From: Rhyzopertha dominica
Taxonomy: Eukaryota > Arthropoda > Insecta > Coleoptera > Bostrichidae
Length of the DNA stretch: 64,000 bases
Assembly (NCBI GenBank): GCA_025024175.1
Contig: QCXZ01000137.1
Coordinates: 12,028,001-12,092,000 of the forward strand
Direction: 5' to 3'
Shown in pieces: positions 37,601-46,929 of the stretch. The notes below the pieces were generated by a model, which did no database searches, was not told the origin of the DNA, and was given only the letters and a program-made list of their open reading frames with translations. A program made the translations under genes and the position numbers. Position 1 is the stretch's first letter; each line of letters opens with the position of its first letter.

Positions 37601-38999
37601 GTATTTTAGAGGAAGCATGGATTATTACCGTTAAATTTTGAATCGAAATCGTCTCCTTGAGTCGTGCATCAAGTGAATTTTGAAGAGATGAATCCTGAAA
37701 ACTGATGACATGCTGGCTCTAGAAACTTGCGATAATTTGCAAGTGGTTTGCGTATTTTTCATGAGAGCAACATGACCCGAGACTTTAGGGGTAGCTTAAT
37801 CATGGAATAGTTTGCGCATTTGAGATAGACAGGTTAATCTGGATGCAAGACTATATGTTTAAATTATTTTCCGGTAAAGATTTAATTTAATTCTCTGAAA
37901 AAAAAATATCAATTTCTTTCTACGCATACTCAAGAAGGTTTTGGAAATACCTTCAAAGTGATGCATTACTTGACCCCTCTGTTCTATTAAAAAATATAGG
38001 GTGTGTACTGCCAAGGGTAGATATTTGTTCTGACAGCTTCGAATTTTACATCACAGGATGTCTCCCTCCGAAACAAAATCGTCATATTTCAGGGTTTTGC
38101 TCGAATTTGTATTCCACGTGAATTATTGAATATGGATAGTTTTTATTGAAATATCTCGTGACTGCATTCGTTTGTATTTTGGTGCTTAGCTCAGTAGATA
38201 GATATGAAGACATGGCTGTAATCTCGTAACTCTATAGCCTCTATTTTATGTGGAATATTGCACACCTATTCTGGGATTATTTGCACAATTTTTTTTTAAT
38301 TTAGTCGACACTGATGGTTTAACCGGCTACTCTTGTTTTGTTATTAAGCTTTCCATTTTAAATGTTGCTTGGTAAACTTCTATAGTGCCAAGGAGTCTAT
38401 CACGGAAAGCTGTTAATGCAAGATATGTTTCTTTATTGGAAGCTTGATATTTATATTTGCCTTTCTACATTTCTTTTCTTGTTACGTCTTTTCTAGCCTA
38501 AATTGAATGGGAAGATTTGAACTTATATTAAAAGCCTCGCACAGCTGCATCATTGATAGCGTAATATGTAATATATTTTCTATAGCATTATATGTTTAGT
38601 ATCGCTTCGTTTGACGGCGTAGTCTTCGCCATCTCTAGCTTTCTTTGCTGCAAATTTCTCTTTTAACGTAGATTTTTGCTTGTTGCGACACAGTAACGAA
38701 CCGCAGTTTGCATAATTGCACTGAGACGTCGCTTTCATCAAGAATAATGAACTGCTTCGCTGCAGAAAGATGCAAGACATTTAACTAAAACTAAAACCAT
38801 TAATAATTCCGGACAGAATATAGCATGCCTGCACTAAGCCGCCATCCGCTCATGCCTCCATAAAATATTTACCGTCCATTCAATACCGTCGTAATTAAAA
38901 CTGTTTAATATTGCATAATAACGTGAACATCAAAGGCAGTGTTCCGGTATCCCTAATGTAATCACAAAATCAAATATGTTCATGCTCTTCCCCGGGCTC
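37601..38999. other. Intergenic, nothing recognised
   Basis: May include decayed N-terminal sequence of the adjoining transposase relic, but nothing is legible. The minus open frame at 38580-38780 is lysine-rich and unrecognised. Confidence 0.4.
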
Positions 39000-39440
39000 G
39001 GGGAGGATTTAACCTTCAGTTTAAGTCATTATTAAAATGGAATTTTAAAATTGCAAACACCGTATAGTGATTGACATCCTTTTCGCCGTGTAATCCTGTT
39101 ACAGCTTGCAAGGTTCCGACTGCGGGAGGGGTCCGACCCTCCGAGCGGGGCACCGAATGTACGAATTGTTTGATCTGTCGGATTGAAGAGTGCCGCCCGC
39201 ATTTTAATATTGATGCTGACATTTGGTCGGGCTTGCAGACACAAAAATGTTTGCGAACGATCGGAGTACATTAGGTAATTGGATGGCTCGCAAAGGCCCC
39301 GTTAATTAGTTCGGCCACGGGCGCTGCTCAATGGCGATACCAGGGGAGCTTTGAGCTTATAACAAGGTAGTGGGCAAATGGTCAGATTGTTGGGAGTTGG
39401 GCTTTGTGTGCGATCGGGCGGATTGCAAGCAAAACAAATT
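39000..39440. promoter_or_regulatory. GC-richer island, candidate regulatory element
   Basis: One of the most GC-rich blocks in the window. Three mutually overlapping open frames on both strands show that openness comes from composition. It contains GTTAATTAGTTCGG (39301-39314) and GGTAATTGGATGG, both homeodomain-like. No promoter elements, splice sites or protein families are recognisable. Confidence 0.3.
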
Positions 39441-39639
39441 GCGGTGCAATATGTTAACTAGATTGCCTATAGCCAATGATAACGATGGCCGTCCTGTTGA
39501 AAACTCTAAAGCTGAAGAGGAGTACTAGCTGCTAATTTTTTTTGTAAAAAAACTGGAATACACATTGCAACTACCGCACCCAAATGAGTATCGGAGTAAA
39601 AAAGTAAAGGTAGGTGGAATAAGTCCAGAAAAAAAGATT

Positions 39640-40262
39640 TATTTATTATTTAATTCTTTAAAGCAGCTTCCTTCCGCGTTAAAACACTGGTTTCAACGCT
39701 TTTTCTAGTCGCTTGAGACATCCTGTAAGACGTGGATGAGAACTTCCTTCAAGCACTTCGTCATCCCGTCTTTGACGGCTTTCAGCGTCCCAAAGCTCTT
39801 AAGTTCCTTCTTAATCTTTGGATGCAAGAAGAAGTCCCAATACTGGGGTTCACTTCACACTGCTCCAAGAGGTCATACGAGGTCGTTGCATGAGCAGCCT
39901 TCTTTTCATCAGAAAGCATCTTGGAAACAATCTTCGCGCAGATCTTCAGCATGCCCAAATTATCGATATCAATGGTACTTTGAGGGATATTACACTCATC
40001 TGCCAGCATTCTAACACTTAGGCGTCGATCACAATTCCACATGTTCGTTACTTTCTTTACATTTTGGCCAAAACGGGACGTTATTAAGTGTCCAGAGCGG
40101 TCTTCATCCTTGTTGTCCTCTCTGCCCTCTGGGAACATCTTGTACCAGCTATAAACTATACTATAGGACGTGGCATTATCGCTATAACTTGCATCAGCAT
40201 GGTAATGGTCTCTCCGCCCGTTTACTTGAACGCAACACAAAACTTTATCGCGTAATTAAGGT
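39640..40262 (-). pseudogene. Mariner (DD34D-type) transposase with internal deletion
   Basis: Minus strand. A frameshifted start (NYAIKFCVAFK, about 40220-40255) leads into SYSIVYSWYKMFPEGRED (about 40110-40165), the N-terminal helix-turn-helix of Mos1-like transposases. DRRLSVRMLADECNI and GMLKICAKIVSKMLSDEKKA follow, then LLEQCEVNP. The catalytic core with its aspartates is deleted: the sequence jumps directly to the C-terminal tail AVKDGMTKCLKEVLIHVLQD (about 39720-39780) and NQCFNAEGSCFKEL (about 39650-39690), in which two tryptophan codons have become stops. It is a dead internal-deletion derivative, and its 5' end stops at the palindrome at 40269. Confidence 0.85.
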
Positions 40263-40268
40263 ACTTGA

Positions 40269-40315
40269 AACCCGTCGGAATTTCAAGATCGTCGATCTTG
40301 AAATTCCGACGGGTT
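40269..40315. repeat. Perfect 47-bp palindrome
   Basis: Two 23-bp arms, beginning AACCCGTCGGAATTTCAAG and its exact complement, are separated by a single T. It lies immediately outside the 5' end of the mariner relic. Perfect identity beside a heavily mutated transposase suggests recent origin or an assembly/foldback-read artefact. Confidence 0.9.
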
Positions 40316-40475
40316 ACTAAAACAAGGGTTCGAACTAGCAGCCATAAGAAATGTGGAACAACCTGCAACCGAGGCAGGTATCTTTGGCTTCCCTAAACCC
40401 TCTTCCGTGTTTCCTGGCGCACCTTGGTAATGGTTTGCGTCAACTTACGACAGACCCTGCATTATTGAAAAAGTA
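40316..40475. other. Intergenic, nothing recognised
   Basis: Short unassigned segment between the palindrome and the SINE copies. Confidence 0.4.
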
Positions 40476-40575
40476 TTGCCAGCATTGACTGGGAATTGAA
40501 CCCGGTAACCTTTGATTGCTAGTCAAATGTGATGTCACTACAACACCAAAGCCTTATTCAGCTTAGAGTAACGAT
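40476..40575 (-). repeat. tRNA-like SINE copy, minus strand
   Basis: On the minus strand a tRNA-like unit with A-box region TTGTAGTGACATCAC, perfectly paired anticodon stem TTTGA/TCAAA around loop CTAGCAA (anticodon AGC), and B box GGTTCAATTCC. It is followed by CAATACTTTTTCAATAA, also present after the plus-strand copy at 40.94 kb, and preceded by GCTTTGGT as there. The shared flanks indicate one repeat family rather than a tRNA gene. Confidence 0.55.
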
Positions 40576-40834
40576 ATTGAACGCCCTCCGATGCATTTGC
40601 AGCTGAATCGTTTGTCGTTCAGTATTTTCGGCGCGCAATTTTCTGTGGTGTCTAGATTATGGAGTATTAGAGAAAGGTTTTTGGTTAGCAGCCCATAATT
40701 CACTTTGAATTATTATATTTGGGTTTTAATTAGCTGGTGGTGGTCAGAACCTGGTCACCGCAGCAAATTAGGATATAAAGTTCGGATTAAGCTGTAGATG
40801 CATCAGATAGCTTTCAATAGTGTTACATGTAGTT

Positions 40835-40968
40835 AACGATAACGCATATATGCCGCTTTAACCTCGAAGCTGAAGAGGGCTTTGGTTATGCAGTGGCATC
40901 ACATTTGTCTAGCAATCAGAAGGTCGCGGGTTCGATTCCTGGTTGCAAACACTTTTTCAATAACACGC
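40835..40968 (+). repeat. tRNA-like SINE copy, plus strand
   Basis: Begins with ATATGCCGCTTTAACCTCGA (shared with the copy at 17.87 kb), then GGGCTTTGGTTATGCAGTGG and loop CTAGCAA (anticodon AGC), then B box GGTTCGATTCC and CACTTTTTCAATAA. Together with the minus-strand copy 260 bp away it forms a large inverted repeat. Confidence 0.55.
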
Positions 40969-41968
40969 ATTGGCTTGCTAATCCTATAACTTTCCATAAC
41001 TTTTCCATTTAAAGCAATAATGATCCTTAATCGTCGCACTCGAGCTAATCAGTTTTGCTACTGTAATATTTTACTACTTTCGTCTTCGTTTATCGCCTTT
41101 TGGTTAGCACCACCCGATTAACTAAATGAATGATTCGTCCTGGCGGATTCGCCTTTTATATTTTTCTATGAATCCTCCTTGAATAAGATTGCGCAGGAAA
41201 CTGGTCTGTCATGGATAAGGACAACGATGTCGAGTTGTACGGATTCTTTCGACGGATAGGGAATTCCCTTTTTGATGGCTACTTCTAACATTAGTGCCCT
41301 CTTAGTAGTGATCCTGCTCATCAGTTAATTGGTTTCAGTATGGTGCCAAGCGAACAACATGGACAATTTTCATCTTCGCTCTATTCCGTATACTACCGCA
41401 CTTATCTTCGTCTCAACTTTGTAATGATCTAAGCCTTATCGGGTTGCCGAGCCCTTGAGCGGTGGTCCTCCTTGCATAGACGGATTTCAGAGAACTAGAT
41501 CAGCTTTAATGTACCTCTCGCGCTTTCGTATCTAGTCTTCATCAAGTTGCTCATGTAATATTCATGCTTTGCGAATGAAAATGACATAATTTATCCCACT
41601 ACATTAATTTGTCAACATCACCGTTGCAATAAAAAATTGCATTGCTGCTGTTTGTACTAAAATTCTGCACAAGAGTATTCACTAGGACGGTCTTGTTTCC
41701 AAGTTCTGTTGCTTATATACATATATATTATGAACTTTTCCGTTGTTCGTGTAAATGATTCTATTTGGTTGCTTTACATTTCTCTTTGGTGTTTGAAACA
41801 TAAACATCTCTCTCAAGTACATGCACACATCTACAGATTATGGTCCAAAAACATGATTTGGTTAACGTTTGGGCCACTAATACATCTATTGCGGCTCCGA
41901 GTTAAAACCTTATGACTGGAACATACGACATAGCCGCTGCGGCTGTGGCTCTGGTATGCTTGTGTTGT
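40969..41968. other. Intergenic, nothing recognised
   Basis: No recognisable gene or element. The plus open frame at 41709-41915 is unassigned. Confidence 0.45.
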
Positions 41969-41976
41969 ATGGTCGC

Positions 41977-43039
41977 CAGTGATGGGCGCGTAGAATACTC
42001 CATGTAGATTACGCCATTATCTACGCGTAAACTATGTAATATTCTACTTTAAAAGTCTACTGTAGAAAATAACATTATGTAGATAAACAGCAAACTAGTA
42101 ATATTTAGTACTTTTAACAGCTCCAAATGCCTCAAATGACAGTATTATTTTGTATATTATTATTTTCGTTCTCCCATTGATCGTACCGCGAGGTACGTGA
42201 AAAAGAGAACTATATATATATCACTCAATAGAACGGAGTTAATCCGATCACAACCAAACTTGGTATGGTAATAGCCCATGACCTTCTGAGCTCTAATCCG
42301 GAGCCCTATGCTGTAGACTCTCACCGTTCAAAAGTTACAGGACATCAAAGTTGCTACAGATCGCCGTGCACCAACGTCAGTAGGTTGGAACTACGCGTGG
42401 ATCACGATCGGAACTATCTGAAGTCGATCATGGGAGAACGTTTTTTTTTTCGTTTTGGACGATTCCATTGGTTGTTGCTTCCTAACTAAACAAAATACTA
42501 CGTCATTGTAATTAAAATAACTAGACACACGTTAAACAACAATAACTCATTTCGGCATACATTTGTTAGGGCCAGAAGGCACAAGCCTGCTTTGGAGCCC
42601 TCAATCGGTCAATGGGTTCTTAAATGACTGTAAACTATGATTTTATTATCTTTCTTGTCTATAAACGGAAGAAGACTGGCTATTTCATATGCTACCTATT
42701 ATACCTAATATACCTACTCGTAGAAGAAAAGACTTTGAAACGCATGTTTGTCCCAAAGAAGTAAGAAAACCGTTTGGGTATTCTGATGACTTACTAAATA
42801 AGTTATGCAAATTTGTAATATAAATATTAAAAAACTGTAGTGCTTAAAAAATTTGTAAGAATTGACCCATAAAACAGGGAAATTGGAACAAAATAATTTG
42901 CACAATACACTTAATATACAATAGCCATATTATACTCGTCTCATATTTTCTACTCAAAATCTACGCCAAAATGCTTTATCTACATTTTCTACGCGGGTAA
43001 TGTAGAAAATTATAATTTACGCGTAAACGCCCATCACTG
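41977..43039. mobile_element. Non-autonomous hAT element with perfect TSD
   Basis: The left end CAGTGATGGGCG and the complement of the right end are identical over their first 12 bases. CTACGCGTAAA-type sequence follows inside both ends, so inverted repeats extend at least some tens of bases. The target duplication ATGGTCGC (41969-41976 and 43040-43047) is perfect. No transposase is encoded in the 1063 bp. A second inverted-repeat unit is nested inside at 42167-42440. Confidence 0.92.
42167..42440. repeat. Nested inverted-repeat unit inside hAT element
   Basis: Bounded by CGTTCTCCCATTGATCG and its complement-like end CGATCATGGGAGAACG (one base shorter). The interior is much less AT-rich than the surrounding hAT element and includes a near-palindromic GTACCGCGAGGTAC and the dyad ACCAAACTTGGT. 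This suggests a separate small element that jumped into the hAT copy. No clear target duplication is visible, because both flanks are T-rich. Confidence 0.5.
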
Positions 43040-43047
43040 ATGGTCGC

Positions 43048-43778
43048 TAACTCATTTGCGAACAAACTGCTGAAACGAACGACTCTTTTGCAGAAATAGC
43101 TCGCATGAACTAGCACTTAAAAATGAGTTCACCATCTCTAATTGAAGACTAATAATTAATACAAGATATAAAGCTGGTGATTTAATTTTGATTGTCCTAT
43201 AAACTGACACACATATTTTAGGGGTTCCATATGGGTGTCATGCAAGAGAGATTTCATTGTACCTGCATACTTATTTCCGAAAGTATCATTTACAGTCTCG
43301 TCTAAGAACGGCCCCTCAGAAGCATGAGTAGAGGAGTATTAAAAGAGTGCGACTTTAGCCCCGTGCAGGGTAGACAGCCGGGGGTTCTCATATATTTTTT
43401 GCCAATGGGATAGATGTAAGTACTAAAATTTAAAAAATAAGGTTCCAAATGCCGAGATACCGATTTAAAAACGTCAAAAAATCCTGTGTTTGGCAATTTG
43501 CTGCTGGTGGTGGTCATGCAAGGGTTGACTCGTGGCTCCATAACTTAATCTAGGTACACATTCGTGCAAAGTATCATCTCTTGTGTTTTCAGTTTATGTA
43601 CGTAGCTTCCCATGGAAATAACGCTTTTTTATAGCTTTTCTTTATCGATAAACCGATCAGCAAAGGACATTGCAATTCATCACTGGCTATATCATTTATT
43701 AAAGTATATTGCAATAACTAAGTTTTGTATATCGTCCAGTAGCAGTTTTTAAAATTAAGTTGCCTATGGGAACGAGCA
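43048..43778. other. Intergenic, nothing recognised
   Basis: The minus open frame at 43302-43541 may belong to the decayed LTR element that follows, but has no motif I recognise. Confidence 0.4.
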
Positions 43779-44140
43779 CTAGCTGTAGAAGCAAAAGGCT
43801 GAAAACCTTATGGTTTCAGACAGATTTTCCAGTGTATCGTCGATTCTTAGCAGAAGGTAGCTGTCCTTTTGGATGACACCATTCAGTTTTCTATAGTCGA
43901 CGCAGGACCTCGTAAATTCGTAATTTTTATGCACGAGGGCTATAAATAAGGCGCATGTATTACGATGGGATTTGATGATTCTTTTGTCTTCGGTGTTTTT
44001 ATTAAAACATTGATCTACCAGAAGTAGGTGCTCCAAGATACTCGATAACGTAGGCACTTGGACAACTCGCATGTTGTACCTATAAACCTGGAGCACGTTC
44101 CTTCTTGGAAGGTAGCACCTAGAGTTTGCCATCCTCTAGT
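43779..44140 (-). pseudogene. Ty3/gypsy reverse transcriptase fragment
   Basis: Minus-strand frame of about 117 codons. Its C-terminal half, FTRSCVDYRKLNGVIQKDSY followed by LLLRIDDTLENLSE (about 43800-43900), matches the RFCVDYRKLN-x-VTKKDSYPLPRIDDTLD block of gypsy reverse transcriptases, just upstream of the first catalytic aspartate strand. The N-terminal half (YLPRRNVLQVYRYNMRVVQV) does not match the sequence normally preceding this block and looks more like a gypsy H2C2 integrase linker, so the fragment may be a rearranged mosaic. No LTRs, catalytic YVDD or protease are visible. Confidence 0.7.
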
Positions 44141-44540
44141 ATAAAACCATCCTTGGCTGCACTCCTCTCATGTCATGTGGGGAACTACAGCGCATCATCT
44201 ACCGGAAGAAGTCACCTGGTGCTAGTTTTCATGCTTGCCTATCAATGTGCGTATCCAACCTGAAAAAGTTGGAATTCCTTAGTCACTACTAGCATATAAA
44301 TGCAATACATAAGTCTTTTAACATCATTTGAAGTACTGTAAAGTCCTCATTCGACTATTACAATTCAGCTGCAATGTCCGTACCCTTGCAGTTAGAAAGT
44401 CGGACATTTGATACGCTATGCAGCTAACGTAACGTTACATTACCGATTTTTTTTTAAATTTTCAATGGAACAAAGAGTACATAATGATTTAATTAATTTA
44501 GGTTTTCCATTACCAAGTTACCTTTTAATTACTAAACGCT
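44141..44540. other. Intergenic, nothing recognised
   Basis: May contain decayed sequence of the adjoining gypsy relic; nothing is confidently legible. Confidence 0.4.
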
Positions 44541-45090
44541 GTGGTTGAAACCACTTCAGTAAAATGCATAACCGTTGATATCTCCACAAGCAGAACTTCA
44601 AGTGCCATCTCAGGCACTTCCAATCCCACCAAGTTTATCATGAGAATTTTCTGTGACTTCCGTTTACCCAATCAAATTACAGTTCCCCGTAAGTTTTCGC
44701 ATCTGGCTGCGAAGTTAAAAGCTCGCTGTTGGCTTTCCCTGCTCGAAGTTATTGCTTCGGCGGGCGTCGAATACGAATGGCAAAGAGCATTTACTAATGG
44801 ATAAGATGCCGTTGAGTGTTTGCAAACTATAACGGTGTTTATTGCATTTGCATGTGTTTGCCTGGGCGACGTTGTATCAACCAGTAATAAACTTGCAGCT
44901 CTCGAGACCGTCTGAGTACATTTCGACGCACTGGCGGCAATGAAATGTTGATTGCGAGATGCCGCCAACGCTGGAATGGCTCAGCAAAGCCGCAAACTAT
45001 TACAAAGTGCATTTGGGGCGATGCTGGTGTAGCAGAAAATTTTACGAAGTGCTCGTAGCTTTAGTTAGTTCGCCCAAGGGCGTCGCAAAA
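44541..45090. promoter_or_regulatory. GC-richer island, candidate enhancer
   Basis: Opposed open frames (44541-44804 plus, 44672-44968 minus) overlap and match nothing. The block contains the POU octamer ATTTGCAT (44846-44853) inside TTTATTGCATTTGCATGTG, and AATCAAATTAC (44670-44680), a homeodomain-like core. Non-repetitive, with no element ends. Regulatory role inferred only. Confidence 0.3.
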
Positions 45091-45889
45091 TTTTTAGATG
45101 GGCTTAATGTAAATTTCCTTCTAACATCTTTATTAAGGGGAAGATATAGTGTGTCTCTTTTTTATTGATGGGTTGTCTTCCCAGGCGTGATTCTTATGGC
45201 TTCGGAAGTATTCAGTTTCAGTGAATACTTATGTTGTTAATGCTTTTTCATTGATTAGTACGCATTGGGATGTACAACATAATGTTTAGCTACTGTACCA
45301 TTACTACTGGCGATTACCTTGATATTCGCCGATCATACGAAATTGACGAAAAGAATAATTCAGATGACAAGTCTATATGTAAACTGCATGTTGCATTTTC
45401 ATATTACTGCAGTGATCCATTCCTTTGTGTTAGATANATGGTAGTTCTGTATTTTTGTATTATAAAAATTAATTGATTTTTCTGATAACTTGTTGCATAC
45501 TTTCAATATTTTGAACACTTGCAAGTAACCTGGCGAAAATATTGTGCGCTTAGTTGGAAACTAATCATCTGCTTTGAAGTCCTAAAGAATGTAATTAGTT
45601 TTTGTTTAGTATATTTGAACGTATTAAGCCAGAACGTTCGAATGGTACCGCAGTAAGATTAAGTTTAAGCAACAAGCATTTAAAGAAAGTTATATTTGGG
45701 AGGGTCATAGGGAACTTGCGTGAAAAATGAAAGCACTTGAACAATAAAAAAAATTGAGCCAGTAATCTTGCGTTAATGACTAAATCAATTCAGATTTGTT
45801 GCACATCAGGAGTGGGATGCAATTACACAGGAGCGTTCATGTAGTTTAATAAAGTTTTTATAGTTTAATATTTAGTAGGAAGTGGATTG
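45091..45889. other. Intergenic, nothing recognised
   Basis: AT-rich with one N at 45437. Open frame 45270-45476 is unassigned. Confidence 0.45.
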
Positions 45890-46860
45890 ATGCGCCACTG
45901 GTATACACATATTAAAATATAAAAAAAGATTTATAGGTGATAGTTCGCTGTTACTATGCAACACTGGCAACTAATTGTTAACCTGATGTTTCGATTACAG
46001 CTGTAATCTTTGTCAGAAAAGAGAACTTCAAAGTATCGTCTGACGCGAGTTCAAACAAAATTTTTAAAGTAAATAAAGAAATCGTCAAGTATGCGAGGCG
46101 TCATAGAAACAACCAGCGAACCAGATTAAATTTAATCCTACCGACAAGAAGGGACACCTATTAAACATACACGAACTACCTACTTGATAAAAGAAAACCA
46201 CAAAACCCAACTCATAATTTCCACATTACTTATTAAAGTTACTAGTATTTCTAGAAATTTATACAGCTTCTTTTATTATAATAGAAGTTTGTAAAAATAT
46301 CTTTCAGTATGTAAATTTTTTGTCTTAACAAAGTCAATCATATTTTTAATTAAATATGAGTGTTCATCCAGAAAAGCTTTATCTATCTGTTGCAATCTAG
46401 TGGCACGTATGTGTTCTTTCAAACGCATATCTACTTTTTTTTTTAGTCTGACCTATGTAACACTTGCCGCCAGAACAACTAATTTTGTAAACACTTTTAC
46501 TTTTCAAATGTACTTTATAGACCTTTATCTGGAATATTATTTATACTATCAACAACCAAATATACGAGGGTGAATGCTTTCAGCGTCCATAATATAATAA
46601 GATAATATTTTGTCGGATAGATCGCTGTCTCTTGAAAAACACTGACAAAAAATTAATAGTCTGACGTTTCAATTAATTGAAACGTCAGACTATTAATTTT
46701 TTGTCAGTGTTTTTCAAGAGACAGCGATCTATCCGACAAAATATTATCTTATTATAACAACCAAATATGTTTTCTAAGTGTCGTCTTTAATTTTTCCGAA
46801 AGGCTTTATATATAAGGCAAATTCAACTTAAATTTACTTTGTGCTTACAGAAAAGTTACT
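45890..46860 (-). mobile_element. Penelope-like element relic, minus-strand copy
   Basis: Reading down from 46860: linker sequence LKTTLRKHIW, then VHLKSKSVYKISCSGG and KCYIGQTKKK (about 46440-46500). This is the GIY-YIG endonuclease motif that ends the single ORF of Penelope-like retroelements, where YKISC-x-CG-x2-YIGQT is usual. Scraps of the following helix (DEHSYLIKNMIDFVKTKNLH) lie near 46313-46370. Beyond the ORF the non-coding tail runs to about 45890, including a hairpin followed by GAAAC (45982-46016). The coding part is interrupted at 46564-46755 by a later insertion. The reverse-transcriptase core is missing and stops are frequent. Confidence 0.8.
46551..46768. mobile_element. Palindromic Penelope-type insertion with 13-bp TSD
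   Basis: The 13-bp direct repeat AACAACCAAATAT (46551-46563 and 46756-46768) brackets an insertion of about 192 bp. Within it, 46593-46756 is a perfect 164-bp palindrome, two 82-bp arms with no spacer, centred on AATTAATT at 46674/46675. Each arm corresponds to Penelope-like tail sequence: starting at the centre it reads GAAACGTCAGACTATTAA and onwards, homologous to 47551-47630. The left side extends about 29 bp further into the same tail (TGAATGCTTTCAGCGTCC). Two copies of a Penelope terminus are thus joined head to head and inserted as one unit into an older Penelope relic. Confidence 0.88.
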
Positions 46861-46929
46861 TGATTGGATGAGCACTTCTATTAAAGATTTATAAAATGTT
46901 CTTAATGCTACAACCATTCCTCATTATCG

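Noticed and set aside
40880..40952. Genuine tRNA-Ala(AGC) gene
   Set aside because: Acceptor stem does not pair, the anticodon stem is damaged, and flanks are shared with an inverted relative.
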